Translations under genes and position numbers: made by a program | Notes under the pieces: generated by a model | Database searches by the model: none | Told to the model about the DNA's origin: nothing | The model's input: only the letters and a program-made list of their open reading frames with translations | NCBI RefSeq assembly: GCF_002002705.1 | Contig: NZ_MUNS01000023.1 | Coordinates: 124,001-188,000, forward strand | Source: Polaromonas sp. C04 | GTDB lineage: Bacteria; Pseudomonadota; Gammaproteobacteria; Burkholderiales; Burkholderiaceae_C | DNA: 64,000 nt | Reading direction: 5' to 3' | Part shown: piece after piece, positions 34,930 through 43,985 of the stretch | How the letters are laid out: every line of letters starts with the position of its first letter | Position numbering within the stretch: the first letter of the stretch is position 1

Positions 34930-36305
34930 GGCAGTCGTTGCAGTTCAGGCTGTCGGCCTGGCTGTGCGGGGTCATCGCGATGATTGCGGTCGCCGGCGGC
35001 ATTGTTTCTTTTTTGTCGGCGTTCCAGGAGGCCATCGAACTGCAGGACGATCAGCTTCGCCAGATGGCGGCCCTCTTCGATGGGCAGCAGTTGCCTGTCC
35101 CATCCGCCGCCCCGCACGTGGACAAGCTCGAGGGTGATCCCGACTCGCGCGTGATGGTGCAGTGGCTGCGCCCTGCCAGCGCCACGTTCGTCAAGCCGAC
35201 TGGGGCGCTCTCCGGCCTGCCAGCCAATTTATCCGATGGCATCCAGACCACGAAACTGGGCGGCACGTCCTGGCGGGTGTTCGTGAAGACAGTGGCGCCC
35301 GGAGCCCGGGTTGCCATTGGTCAGCGTACGGAAGTGCGCGATGAGATCGCCCGCGACAGCGCGCAGCGCACTTTGATGCCGTTCCTGATCCTGATTCCCG
35401 TCTTGCTGCTGCTGGTGGGCGGCCTGATCCGCAACATGTTCCGGCCACTGAAAACGATGGCTCTGGAGCTTGACCGGCGCTCCGAGCAGGATCTGCGCGA
35501 AGTCGCCCCTGCGCACCTTCCTTCGGAAGTTCGCCCCTTCGTGGTGGCCATCAATCGGTTGCTGTCGCGGGTGGGCCAGTCGGTGTCGATGCAGCGGCGC
35601 TTTGTCGCGGACGCGGCGCACGAACTGCGCTCGCCGCTGACGGCGCTTTCGCTGCAAGCGGAGCAACTGGACGCTGCGGACATGTCGGCGCACGCGAGGG
35701 AGCGGCTGGCCGTGTTGCGCAGCGGTATCCGGCGCACGCGGAGTCTGCTGGATCAGCTACTCACGCTGGCCCGCGTGCAGGATTCTTCCCGGGAGCGAAC
35801 CCAAACGGTGTCAGTGCAACAGGTTTTCCGGCAGGTGCTGGAAGATCTGATGCCTCTGGCGGAAGTCAAGGATATCGATGCAGGCGTCGTGGGCGCGCAG
35901 GACGCCAGTGTGATGGCCCCCGAGGCGGACCTCAAGACACTGGTGAAGAATCTGGTGGACAACGCCATCCGCTATACGCCCAGCGGGGGCCAGATTAATC
36001 TCTCCGTGCGCACCAACGAGGGCCAGGTGACCTTGCAGGTCACCGATACGGGACCGGGCATCGCGCCGGAAGAACGCCAACGCGTGTTCGATCCTTTCTA
36101 CCGTATCGTGGGCCAGGACGAAGTGGGGTCCGGGCTGGGCCTGTCCATCGTGCAGACCATTGCAGACCGGTTTGACGCAAAAATCGACATCGGTTACGCC
36201 AGCGAGCCGACGCAGTCGGGGTTGCGGATTGCAGTCGCCTTCCCTGCGTCGGCCAGTGTCGCGCCCGAGAACCCCTCCCCGCGGCCAATGAATCCCGCAA
36301 AATAG
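34905..36305 (+). CDS. Sensor histidine kinase (QseC-like)
   Basis: This 466-residue kinase has an N-terminal membrane segment (about 17-39), a periplasmic domain of about 115 residues and a second membrane segment (about 158-176). A HAMP-like linker follows, then the phosphoacceptor H239 in FVADAAHELRSPLTALSLQ, and an ATPase domain with N (NLVDNAIRYTP), G1 (DTGPGI) and G2 (GSGLGLSIV) boxes. It pairs with the preceding response regulator. The signal is unknown. The C-terminus carries about 20 extra Pro/Ala-rich residues. Confidence 0.92.
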   Translation: MDGFQGKLRQSLQFRLSAWLCGVIAMIAVAGGIVSFLSAFQEAIELQDDQLRQMAALFDGQQLPVPSAAPHVDKLEGDPDSRVMVQWLRPASATFVKPTGALSGLPANLSDGIQTTKLGGTSWRVFVKTVAPGARVAIGQRTEVRDEIARDSAQRTLMPFLILIPVLLLLVGGLIRNMFRPLKTMALELDRRSEQDLREVAPAHLPSEVRPFVVAINRLLSRVGQSVSMQRRFVADAAHELRSPLTALSLQAEQLDAADMSAHARERLAVLRSGIRRTRSLLDQLLTLARVQDSSRERTQTVSVQQVFRQVLEDLMPLAEVKDIDAGVVGAQDASVMAPEADLKTLVKNLVDNAIRYTPSGGQINLSVRTNEGQVTLQVTDTGPGIAPEERQRVFDPFYRIVGQDEVGSGLGLSIVQTIADRFDAKIDIGYASEPTQSGLRIAVAFPASASVAPENPSPRPMNPAK

Positions 36306-36338
36306 GGCCTTGTGTCGGCAAACATCGAAGGAGATACC

Positions 36339-36743
36339 GTGAACGATCTTGCTTCCATTGCGGAACTTCTGGCGCCGCTGTTCCCCGGCCTCATCGGCAT
36401 GCAGCTGGTGGAGGTGACGCCGGACCGCGTGGTCGCCACGCTGAAGGTCCGGCCCGATCTGTGCACGACGGGTGAAATCCTGCACGGCGGCGCGATCATG
36501 GCATTCGCCGACACCCTGGGCGGGGTTGGCACCTTCGTCAATCTTGCCGAGGGCAAACGCACAGCAACGGTGGAGTCGAGCACCAAGTTCATCGGTGCCG
36601 CCAGGGTGGGCAGCACCGTGACCGCCGAGTGCGAGGCCTTGCACCGGGGCAAGACCACGATGGTCTGGCAGACGAAGATCCTGACCGCCCAGGGCAAGCT
36701 GTGCGCCGTCGTGACGCAAACCCAGCTGGTGCTCGAAATTTGA
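36339..36743 (+). CDS. PaaI-family thioesterase
   Basis: This 134-residue hotdog-fold protein has the PaaI motif GEILHGGAIMAFADTLGG (about 46-63), in which HGG and the following Asp contribute to thioester hydrolysis. The start is GTG 36339, decided by a strong AAGGAGA site five bases away; GTG 36312 is less likely. It probably hydrolyses an aryl- or acyl-CoA. It follows the kinase gene after 33 bases. The stop at 36743 directly borders an intergenic family A repeat. Confidence 0.85.
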   Translation: MNDLASIAELLAPLFPGLIGMQLVEVTPDRVVATLKVRPDLCTTGEILHGGAIMAFADTLGGVGTFVNLAEGKRTATVESSTKFIGAARVGSTVTAECEALHRGKTTMVWQTKILTAQGKLCAVVTQTQLVLEI

Positions 36744-36800
36744 GCCTTTTAGCGCCGCAGCCCTTTTAAACCGGGGCTTGGCAGCTATCATTTTTATACC
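36742..36800 (-). repeat. Dispersed repeat family A, copy 5 (intergenic)
   Basis: Read on the minus strand: TATAAAAATGATAGCTGCCA, then GGGCTGCGGCGCTAAAAGGC. It fills nearly the whole gap between the thioesterase stop and the stop of the convergent RidA gene. It is the only copy outside a gene in this window and shows that the element is not intrinsically coding. Confidence 0.7.
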
Positions 36801-36807
36801 GACGGAG

Positions 36808-37206
36808 TCACGGGGCCGGCTTGCGCGCCGTCACCTCGATCTCGATTTTCATGCGCGGATCGGCCAGGCCGGCCGAGATCATCATGGCCGCAGGGAGAAC
36901 TTCGCCGAAGTAGCGGCGCAAGGTGGGCCAGCATTGCGGGAAATCGGCCGCGTCGGGCAGCACATAGGTGACGCGCACCACGTCGGTCAGGCTGCTGCCG
37001 GCCTGTGCCAGTGCCGCCTGGATGTTGCGCAGGCACTGGTCGGTCTGCGCCACCACGTCGCCGGCGATGGTCATGCTGGCGTAGTCAAAGCCCGTGGTGC
37101 CCGAGACAAAAATCCAGTCGCCGCCCGCGTCGTGGCTCACCACGGCGCGCGAGTAGCCCATTTCCTGCTCAAAGGTCGATCCGGAGCTGATGAGTTGTCG
37201 AGTCAT
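36808..37206 (-). CDS. RidA/YjgF/UK114 family protein
   Basis: This 132-residue protein has the family pattern: YSRAVVSHDAGGDWIFVSGT, QTDQCLRNIQAALAQAGSSL, VVRVTYVLPD and a C-terminal KIEIEVTA. RidA proteins hydrolyse reactive enamine/imine intermediates made by PLP enzymes. The arginine of the classical R-C-x motif is replaced (DPRMKIEIE), so this is one of the broader Rid subfamilies and the substrate is uncertain. It lies 13 bases behind the outer-membrane efflux gene on the same strand and may be the last gene of that operon. Confidence 0.85.
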   Translation of the reverse strand: MTRQLISSGSTFEQEMGYSRAVVSHDAGGDWIFVSGTTGFDYASMTIAGDVVAQTDQCLRNIQAALAQAGSSLTDVVRVTYVLPDAADFPQCWPTLRRYFGEVLPAAMMISAGLADPRMKIEIEVTARKPAP

Positions 37207-37219
37207 GCTGATGCCTGTG

Positions 37220-38662
37220 TCAATATGTGATCAATCCGCCGCCCAGCGCCTGAAACAGCGCCGCCGTATCGGCGAGCCGGTTGGCCTGTGCGCGGGTCCG
37301 CTCCAGCGCCGTCTGCAGCGCCTGTCGCTGCGTATCGAGTTGATCGAACCGGCTGACGCCGCCGACTGAATAACGCTCCTGCGCGATCGCAAGACTCGCC
37401 TGCGCCTGCTGCGCGGCTTCATCGCGGGTCTGCAGTTCGCGCGCATCGTTGCCCAGCGCCGTCAAGGTGTCTGCGACCTGCTGCAGCGCCTGCAATACCG
37501 TCTGCTGGTAGCCGGCAAGCGCTGCGTCGTACGCCGCCTGCGCCGAGCGTTTCTTCGCCTGCAGTGCGCCCCCATGAAAAATCGGCTGCGTGAGGGCCAG
37601 GCCCACATTCCAGATATTCAGCCCGTTCACGACATCTTCGATGCGGGTGCGCTCCGAGCCGATCCCGGAGGAAATCATGAACTGCGGATACAGGTTCGCT
37701 GTCGCCACGCCGACATTCGCGCCGGCCTGGTGCAGCAGCGCCTCCGACGCGCGGATGTCGGGCCGCTCGCGCGCCAGCGTGGACGGCAGGGTGAGCGCCA
37801 GCGTGTCCGGCAACTGCAGCGCATCGAGCGTGATGGCGCCGAAATCCGCCTTGGACGGCACGCTGCCCAGCAGAATCGCGAGCTGGTGATCGGCCTGCGC
37901 GAGTTGCGTTGCGAGCGGCGGCAGCGACGCCCGGGTCTGCGCCAGCAGCGTACGCTGGCTGCGCACGTCGAGCTGCGCCACGCCACCGGCCGCGAAGCGT
38001 CCCTCGGTGATCGCCAGTTGTTGCGCCTGGGCGTCGGCGAGGCGCTGTGCCAGCGCGATCTGCTGCGCCAGCGACGCGCGCCGAACGGCGGCCGAGACGA
38101 CGTTGCCTGCCAGTGTGAGCCGCGCCGCTTCGAGTTCGAAGGACTGATAGTCGATCTGCGCCTTCAAGGCCTCCAGCGCGCGGCGATTGCCGCCGAAGAT
38201 ATCGAGCGCATACGACACGCTGACCGACGCGTTGTACAACGAAAACGGGCCGGGATTCGGCACATTCTGGATGCCGAACGCCGCGATATCGACCTGTTGC
38301 CGCGCGCCGCCGAGCGTCGCGTCGATCTTCGGGAAGTCGGTCGCGCCGGCCTGTGCCAGGTAGTTTTCGCGCGCCTGGATGAGTCTTGCGCGGGCTTGCG
38401 CGAGCGTCGGGCTGTGCTGCAAAGCGTGATCGACCAGGCGGTTGAGCGCATCGCAGTGAAACCGGGTCCACCACATCGGGACGGCGTGTGGCGCGGTGAC
38501 AAAGATCTGGGATGCCCCCGCCGCGCCACCGGCCGCCACCGTTGCCGCAGGCGGGGTTTCGCGGGTGTAGGTCTGGGTGGCCGGCGCGGCAGGCGGCCGA
38601 AAATCCGGTCCGACCGCACAGCCGCACAGCGCAATGGTGACGAAAAGAGCGAGCGGCTTCAT
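37220..38662 (-). CDS. Outer-membrane efflux lipoprotein, NodT/TolC family
   Basis: This 480-residue protein has a lipoprotein signal with lipobox LCGC (C15). Two OEP domains follow, forming the TolC-type beta-barrel and periplasmic alpha tunnel; typical segments are TRFHCDALNRLVDHAL, RPDIRASEALLHQAGANVG and YSVGGVSRFDQLDTQRQAL. It is the exit duct of the tripartite exporter encoded just upstream (HlyD adaptor, ABC ATPase, permease), with a 12-base gap from the permease. Confidence 0.92.
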   Translation of the reverse strand: MKPLALFVTIALCGCAVGPDFRPPAAPATQTYTRETPPAATVAAGGAAGASQIFVTAPHAVPMWWTRFHCDALNRLVDHALQHSPTLAQARARLIQARENYLAQAGATDFPKIDATLGGARQQVDIAAFGIQNVPNPGPFSLYNASVSVSYALDIFGGNRRALEALKAQIDYQSFELEAARLTLAGNVVSAAVRRASLAQQIALAQRLADAQAQQLAITEGRFAAGGVAQLDVRSQRTLLAQTRASLPPLATQLAQADHQLAILLGSVPSKADFGAITLDALQLPDTLALTLPSTLARERPDIRASEALLHQAGANVGVATANLYPQFMISSGIGSERTRIEDVVNGLNIWNVGLALTQPIFHGGALQAKKRSAQAAYDAALAGYQQTVLQALQQVADTLTALGNDARELQTRDEAAQQAQASLAIAQERYSVGGVSRFDQLDTQRQALQTALERTRAQANRLADTAALFQALGGGLITY

Positions 38663-38674
38663 TGACCGGTCCCC

Positions 38675-39817
38675 TCAGTCGAGCGTGCGCCGGTAAAAGC
38701 GCAGCGCAATGCCCATTACGATGACCATGAACAACGCCATCGGCCAGACCGACGGCCACAGGTCGACCCAGCCACTGCCCTTGAGCAAAATGCCGCGAAT
38801 CAGCCGGTTGAAATAGGTCAGCGGCAGCAGGTTGCCGATGAATTGCGCCCAGCCCGGCATTCCCGCGAACGGGAACATGAAGCCCGACAGCAGCAGGCTC
38901 GGCAGAAAATAGAACACGGTCAGCTGCATGGCCTGCAACTGGTTCCGGGCCATCGACGACAGCGTGATGCCGACCGTCAGGTTCGCCGCAATGAACAGCA
39001 GCGAGGCCAGATAGATGGCGAGCAGGCTGCCCGCGAACGGCACATGAAAGACAAGGCGCGCCGCGGCCAGGATGATGGACGCCTGCACCAGCCCGATCAC
39101 CACATAAGGCACGATCTTGCCGGTCATCACCTCGACCGGCAGCGCGGGTGTCGCGAGCAGGTTTTCCATCGTGCCGCGTTCGCGCTCGCGCGTGATCGCC
39201 AGGCCGGTCATCATCACCATCGTCAGTGTCAGGATCACGCCCATCAGGCCCGGCACCACGTTGTATTGCGTAATGCCCTCGGGGTTGTACAGCTTGTGCA
39301 CCTGCACATCGAACGCAGCAGGGCTGCCATTCAGGTGGGCCAGCGGCCCGGTAATGTCCTTGTCCGCAACCGGCTGCACCAGGCCGGAGAGCGCCGCCAG
39401 TGCACTGCCCGTCGCAGTGGGGTCGGTGGCATCGGCTTCGACCAGCAGCGACGGACGCTCACCGCGCAGCAGCCTGCGCGAAAAATCGACCGGGATGTTG
39501 AGCACGAACTGCACCCGGCCTTGTGCCAGCGCGCGTCGGCCGGCTTCCTCATCGGGCAGGGTTTCAACGATGTCGAAATAGCTGGAGTTGGTCATCGCCG
39601 CGACAAAACTGCGCGTGAAGGCGCTCTGGTCGCCCATGACGACGGCGGTGGGCAGGTGCTTGGGGTCGGTGTTGATCGCGAAGCCGAACAGCGTGAGCTG
39701 GATGATCGGCAGGCCGATGATCATGGCGAACGTGATGCGGTCGCGCCGCAGTTGCAGGAACTCCTTGAGCACGATGCTCCACCAGCGCGACCACGAGAAA
39801 AGAACGCGCGTCGTCAC
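38675..39817 (-). CDS. ABC-2 type exporter permease (YbhS/YbhR-like)
   Basis: This 380-residue ABC-2 permease has an N-terminal membrane segment (FAMIIGLPIIQLTLFGFAI), a periplasmic domain of about 150 residues and five C-terminal segments, including NLLATPALPVEVMTGKIVPY and SMARNQLQAMQLTVFYF. The start is GTG 39817, overlapping the ATPase stop by four bases (GTGA); upstream codons in the same frame belong to the ATPase gene read out of frame. Related E. coli systems have two permease genes (ybhS, ybhR). Only one is present here, so a homodimer is expected. Confidence 0.9.
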   Translation of the reverse strand: MTTRVLFSWSRWWSIVLKEFLQLRRDRITFAMIIGLPIIQLTLFGFAINTDPKHLPTAVVMGDQSAFTRSFVAAMTNSSYFDIVETLPDEEAGRRALAQGRVQFVLNIPVDFSRRLLRGERPSLLVEADATDPTATGSALAALSGLVQPVADKDITGPLAHLNGSPAAFDVQVHKLYNPEGITQYNVVPGLMGVILTLTMVMMTGLAITRERERGTMENLLATPALPVEVMTGKIVPYVVIGLVQASIILAAARLVFHVPFAGSLLAIYLASLLFIAANLTVGITLSSMARNQLQAMQLTVFYFLPSLLLSGFMFPFAGMPGWAQFIGNLLPLTYFNRLIRGILLKGSGWVDLWPSVWPMALFMVIVMGIALRFYRRTLD

Positions 39818-40758
39818 GATGGCGCTCCATCGTTGTCGCTTGAACGGTCCACCAGGTAGATGAACACGTCCTCGAGTCCGGTCTCGATACGCTCGATGCG
39901 CAACCCCGTGCCGGCGGTCGCCTGCTCGACAGCGGCTTCGAGCGCAGCGTGGTCGCTGCCACTGACATGCAGCGCCGAACCAAACACGGCGACCTGATCG
40001 ACACCCGGCATCCCGCGCAGCCGATCCGACAGTTGGCTCAGATGTTCGCCATACAGGCTCCACGTTGCGAGATTCTGCGAGTCGATGATTTGTTTTGCGG
40101 TGCCTTGCGCCAGCAGCCTGCCGTACGCCATGTACGCGAGCTTGTGGCAGCGCTCGGCCTCGTCCATGTAATGCGTGCTGACCAGCACTGAGATGCCGCG
40201 CGCAGCGAGCTGGTGCAGCGTTTCCCAGAAGTTGCGGCGCGCCCCGGGGTCGACGCCCGCGGTCGGTTCGTCGAGCAACAGCAGCTGCGGCTCGTGCAGC
40301 ATGCAGGCGGCGAGCGCGAGCCGTTGCTTCCAGCCACCGGACAACGCGCCCGTCAGTTGATCCGCCCGACTCTGCAGACCGAGCGACTCAAGCGAGCGGT
40401 CCACCGTTTCGCGGCGGGCCGGCATCTGGTAAATGCGCGCGACAAAGTCGAGATTTTCCCGGATCGTCAGGTCGTCCCAGTAGGAGAAGCGCTGCGTCAT
40501 GTAGCCGACGTTGCGCTTGATCTGCGCACTCTCGCGCACGATGTCGTAGCCAAGACAGGTGCCGGTGCCCGAATCCGGCGTGAGCAATCCGCACATCAGG
40601 CGGATGGAGGTGGTCTTGCCGCTGCCATTCGGCCCGAGAAAGCCGAAGATCTCGCCGCGCGCGACCTGCAGCGACAGGTCGCTCACGACATGCTTGTCGC
40701 CGAAGCGTTTGTTGAGCTTTTGCACGTCGATGGCGTAGGGCGGCGCGGTCGGGCTCAT
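39814..40758 (-). CDS. ABC exporter ATP-binding subunit
   Basis: This 314-residue ATPase has Walker A GPNGSGKTT, Q-loop YMTQRFSYW, signature LSGGWKQRLALAACM and Walker B LLLLDEPTAGVDP with a downstream H-loop (STHYMDEAE). It is a single nucleotide-binding domain, unlike E. coli YbhF with two. It energises the ABC-2 permease. Four-base overlaps with the adaptor gene upstream and the permease downstream show tight translational coupling. Confidence 0.92.
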   Translation of the reverse strand: MSPTAPPYAIDVQKLNKRFGDKHVVSDLSLQVARGEIFGFLGPNGSGKTTSIRLMCGLLTPDSGTGTCLGYDIVRESAQIKRNVGYMTQRFSYWDDLTIRENLDFVARIYQMPARRETVDRSLESLGLQSRADQLTGALSGGWKQRLALAACMLHEPQLLLLDEPTAGVDPGARRNFWETLHQLAARGISVLVSTHYMDEAERCHKLAYMAYGRLLAQGTAKQIIDSQNLATWSLYGEHLSQLSDRLRGMPGVDQVAVFGSALHVSGSDHAALEAAVEQATAGTGLRIERIETGLEDVFIYLVDRSSDNDGAPS

Positions 40759-41723
40759 TGCAATGTCACCGCGACGGGCTGGCCGGGATGCAGCCGCGCG
40801 GCGGCGGCGGCGGAAGGACGCGCTTCGACCATGAACACCAGCTTCGCGCGGTTCTCGTTGCTGTAGATCACGGGCGGCGTGTATTCAGCCTTGTTCGCGA
40901 TGTACGTGATCTTCGCAGGCACGTCCGCAGCGCAGCCGTCGCAGTGGATCGCCAGGGCGCGGCCCGGCGCCAGGGCGCCGACGATCGTCTCCGACACAAA
41001 AAAGCGCACCTTTACGTTTTGCGGTGGCAGCAGTTGCACGACGGGATTGCCGGCCTGCACCCATTCGCCGATGCGATACAGCGTGTCGTACACGAGCCCC
41101 CCGGCCGGCGCGTTCACACGCGTCTGATCCAGCTTCCAGCGCGCCTGGGCGACGGCCGCCTGCGCCGCTTCGATCTGCGCACTCTGCGCGCTGATCTGCT
41201 GGGACCGCCCGGGGAGCCTGGCGACATCGACCTGATGCGCCAGTTCGCGCACCCGGGCCGCGGTCGCATCGGCGTTGGCCTGCGAGTCGTCGAGTTGCGC
41301 CTTCGCGATCCCGCCGACGCGGAACTGGGCCTCGTCGCGCGTGAGCTGCAATGCGGCCTTGCGCGCATTGGCGAGCGCCTGCGCGAGCTGTGCCTTGATG
41401 ACGTTGACTTCGGGCGGCCGCTTGCCGGTCTGGATGTCGGCCAGTTGCGCGCGCGCCACCGCGAGTTGCTGCTGCGCCTGCTGCACCGCAGCGGCTTCGT
41501 CCACCGATTCGAGCGCGAACACCGGCGCACCGGCCTCGACCGTCTGCCCGCGCGCCACCGGCAATTGCGCGAGCTTGCCGGACTGCGACGAGCCGAGGTA
41601 CACGAATTCGCCCTCGATATAGCCCTGATAAGTGTTGTCGTCGTGGTGCGAGCAGCCTGCCAATGCCGCAGCAACACACAACAGGGCCGACAGGTACGCC
41701 GGCGCTCGGAAAAAACGGCTCAT
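40755..41723 (-). CDS. HlyD-family periplasmic adaptor lipoprotein (YbhG-like)
   Basis: This 322-residue membrane-fusion protein has a lipobox LAGC (C24), a lipoyl/barrel-sandwich half (YIEGEFVYLGSSQSGKLAQL), and a coiled-coil hairpin of about 120 residues rich in Ala, Gln and Arg. The second sandwich half (NAPAGGLVYDTLYRIGEWV) and a beta-barrel follow. It links the inner-membrane ABC exporter to the NodT-type duct. ATG 41723 is chosen because the signal peptide begins there; the ribosome site is weak. It is the first gene of the efflux operon and is divergent from dapC. Confidence 0.9.
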   Translation of the reverse strand: MSRFFRAPAYLSALLCVAAALAGCSHHDDNTYQGYIEGEFVYLGSSQSGKLAQLPVARGQTVEAGAPVFALESVDEAAAVQQAQQQLAVARAQLADIQTGKRPPEVNVIKAQLAQALANARKAALQLTRDEAQFRVGGIAKAQLDDSQANADATAARVRELAHQVDVARLPGRSQQISAQSAQIEAAQAAVAQARWKLDQTRVNAPAGGLVYDTLYRIGEWVQAGNPVVQLLPPQNVKVRFFVSETIVGALAPGRALAIHCDGCAADVPAKITYIANKAEYTPPVIYSNENRAKLVFMVEARPSAAAAARLHPGQPVAVTLQ

Positions 41724-41852
41724 GGAAGAAATTTCATGTTGTGACTTCTTGTTGCCTGGACCTTCCCCCAGTATCCGGGACGGCGGAGCGCCAAACGCCC
41801 CCTGTTTTACATGAAATCCAGCCGATTCCTCATCACAGCACGGTCCATCCGG

Positions 41853-41858
41853 GATAAT
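41853..41858 (+). promoter_or_regulatory. Candidate -10 element of dapC
   Basis: GATAAT ends seven bases before the dapC ATG at 41865, with no Shine-Dalgarno sequence between. If real, the transcript would begin at or next to the start codon. The arrangement mirrors that of map. The -35 match is poor. Confidence 0.3.
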
Positions 41859-41864
41859 TCGGGG

Positions 41865-43088
41865 ATGAACCCCTTGTTGAGTCAATTACAGCCCTATCCC
41901 TTCGAGCGGCTGCGGCAATTATTCGCCGGCATCACCCCCAACACCTCCTACCGTCCCATCAGCCTGGGCATCGGCGAGCCGCGGCATGCCACTCCCGACC
42001 TCGTCAAACAGGCCCTGATGAATGCCGCAGCCGACCCGGCCGGCGGACTGGCCGCCTATCCGGCCACCGCGGGCTCGCCCCAACTGCGCGAGGCCTTTGT
42101 CGCATGGCTCGAGCGCCGTTACGGCCTGGCGCTGGACCCGGCCACCCAGGTGCTGCCTGTCAATGGCTCGCGCGAGGCGCTGTTTGCCTTCGCGCAAACC
42201 GTGCTGGACCCGACCCGGCCAGGGGCGATCGTGGTCTGCCCCAACCCGTTCTACCAAATCTACGAGGGCGCGGCGCTGCTGGCGGGCGCGCAGCCGTACT
42301 TTGCACCGAGCGATCCGGCACGTAACTTCGCAGTGGACTGGGACAGCGTGCCGGCCGAGGTCTGGGCGCGCACGCAGCTGCTGTTCGCCTGCTCGCCCGG
42401 CAACCCCACGGGCGCCGTGATGCCAATGGCCGAGTGGCGCAAGCTGTTCGACTTGAGCGAGCGCCATGGTTTCGTGATTGCCTCGGACGAGTGCTACAGC
42501 GAGATCTATTTCCGCGAGGAGCCGCCGCTGGGCGCGCTGCAGGCGGCGGCGCAACTGGGGCGCAGCAACTTCAAAAATCTGGTCTCGTTCACCAGTCTGT
42601 CCAAGCGCAGCAATGTGCCCGGCATGCGCAGCGGCTTCGTGGCGGGCGATGCGGCGCTGCTGAAGCAGTTTTTGCTCTACCGCACCTACCACGGCAGCGC
42701 CATGGGCGGCGTGGTGCAGGCGGCCAGCATCGCCGCCTGGCGCGACGAGCAGCATGTGGTGGACAACCGCGCAATGTACCGCGAGAAATTTGCCCAGGTC
42801 ACGCCACTGCTTGCCCAAGTGCTGGAGGTGGCGCTGCCCGACGCCGGCTTTTACCTGTGGGCCAAGGTGCCCGCCAGTCGCACCGGCGGGCCCGGCGATG
42901 ACACCGTTTTCGCAAGCGAATTGCTGGCTCAATACAATGTGACGGTGTTGCCCGGCAGTTATCTGGCGCGCGAGGCCCATGGCTCGAACCCCGGCCGGGG
43001 CCGCATCCGCATGGCGCTGGTGGCTGAAACAGCGGAGTGCCTGGAGGCCGCGCAGCGCATCGTTCGATTTGTCAAAGCCCAATCCTGA
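41865..43088 (+). CDS. dapC: Succinyldiaminopimelate transaminase
   Basis: This 407-residue class I/II aminotransferase of the succinylase branch of lysine/diaminopimelate synthesis makes N-succinyl-LL-DAP from the 2-amino-6-oxo compound. Landmarks are [41 protein letters not shown] and the PLP lysine K247 in [15 protein letters not shown]. dapD and dapE lie just downstream, which supports DapC over other aminotransferases. It begins at ATG 41865, possibly on a leaderless transcript. Confidence 0.92.
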   Translation: MNPLLSQLQPYPFERLRQLFAGITPNTSYRPISLGIGEPRHATPDLVKQALMNAAADPAGGLAAYPATAGSPQLREAFVAWLERRYGLALDPATQVLPVNGSREALFAFAQTVLDPTRPGAIVVCPNPFYQIYEGAALLAGAQPYFAPSDPARNFAVDWDSVPAEVWARTQLLFACSPGNPTGAVMPMAEWRKLFDLSERHGFVIASDECYSEIYFREEPPLGALQAAAQLGRSNFKNLVSFTSLSKRSNVPGMRSGFVAGDAALLKQFLLYRTYHGSAMGGVVQAASIAAWRDEQHVVDNRAMYREKFAQVTPLLAQVLEVALPDAGFYLWAKVPASRTGGPGDDTVFASELLAQYNVTVLPGSYLAREAHGSNPGRGRIRMALVAETAECLEAAQRIVRFVKAQS

Positions 43089-43119
43089 TTTCCAAAACCC
43101 CGATCCCGAGACCTCCACC

Positions 43120-43944
43120 ATGACCCAACAACTGCAAAAAATCATCGATACCGCGTGGGAAGATCGCGCCAACCTCTCGCCCAAGGCCGCACCCAAGGAA
43201 GTGCTCGAAGCCGTGGAGCACGCCATCGGCGAACTCAACAACGGCCATCTGCGCGTAGCCACGCGCGAAGGCGTGGGCCAGTGGACCACGCACCAGTGGC
43301 TCAAGAAGGCCGTGCTGCTGAGCTTTCGACTGAACGACAACGAAATCATCCGCGCCGGCGATCTGGGGTTTTACGACAAGGTCAAAACCAAATTCGCGCA
43401 CCTCGACGCAGAGCAGATGCGCGGCACCGGCGTGCGCGTGGTGCCGCCGGCCGTGGCACGCCGCGGCAGCTTTATTGCCAAAGGCGCGATCCTGATGCCC
43501 TCTTACGTCAACATCGGCGCCTACGTCGATGAAGGCACGATGGTCGACACCTGGGCTACCGTGGGCTCGTGCGCGCAAGTTGGCAAGAACGTGCACCTGT
43601 CCGGCGGCGTCGGCTTGGGCGGCGTGCTCGAGCCCTTGCAGGCGAATCCAACCATCATCGAGGACAACTGCTTCATCGGCGCACGCTCCGAAGTGGTCGA
43701 AGGCGTGATCGTCGAAGAAAACTCGGTCATCTCGATGGGCGTGTACCTGGGCCAGAGCACCCCGATCTACGACCGCGCCAGCGACACGGTGAGCTACGGC
43801 CGCATCCCCGCGGGCTCGGTCGTGATCAGCGGCAGCCTGCCCAAGCCCGGCGGCAAGTATAGCCTGTACGCCGCCATCATCGTCAAGCGGGTCGACGCGA
43901 AAACCCGCGCCACTACCAGCCTGAACGAGCTGCTGCGCGACTGA
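43120..43944 (+). CDS. dapD: Tetrahydrodipicolinate N-succinyltransferase
   Basis: This 274-residue trimeric left-handed beta-helix enzyme transfers succinyl from succinyl-CoA to tetrahydrodipicolinate. An N-terminal helical domain ([14 protein letters not shown]) is followed by hexapeptide repeats from about residue 110 to 235 ([20 protein letters not shown], then [20 protein letters not shown]). The length is as expected. It follows dapC after 31 bases, and the next step (transaminase) is encoded upstream. Confidence 0.96.
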   Translation: MTQQLQKIIDTAWEDRANLSPKAAPKEVLEAVEHAIGELNNGHLRVATREGVGQWTTHQWLKKAVLLSFRLNDNEIIRAGDLGFYDKVKTKFAHLDAEQMRGTGVRVVPPAVARRGSFIAKGAILMPSYVNIGAYVDEGTMVDTWATVGSCAQVGKNVHLSGGVGLGGVLEPLQANPTIIEDNCFIGARSEVVEGVIVEENSVISMGVYLGQSTPIYDRASDTVSYGRIPAGSVVISGSLPKPGGKYSLYAAIIVKRVDAKTRATTSLNELLRD

Positions 43945-43985
43945 GCCGGTCACCACCTCACAACACTTCCGGGAAAAGACGCACG

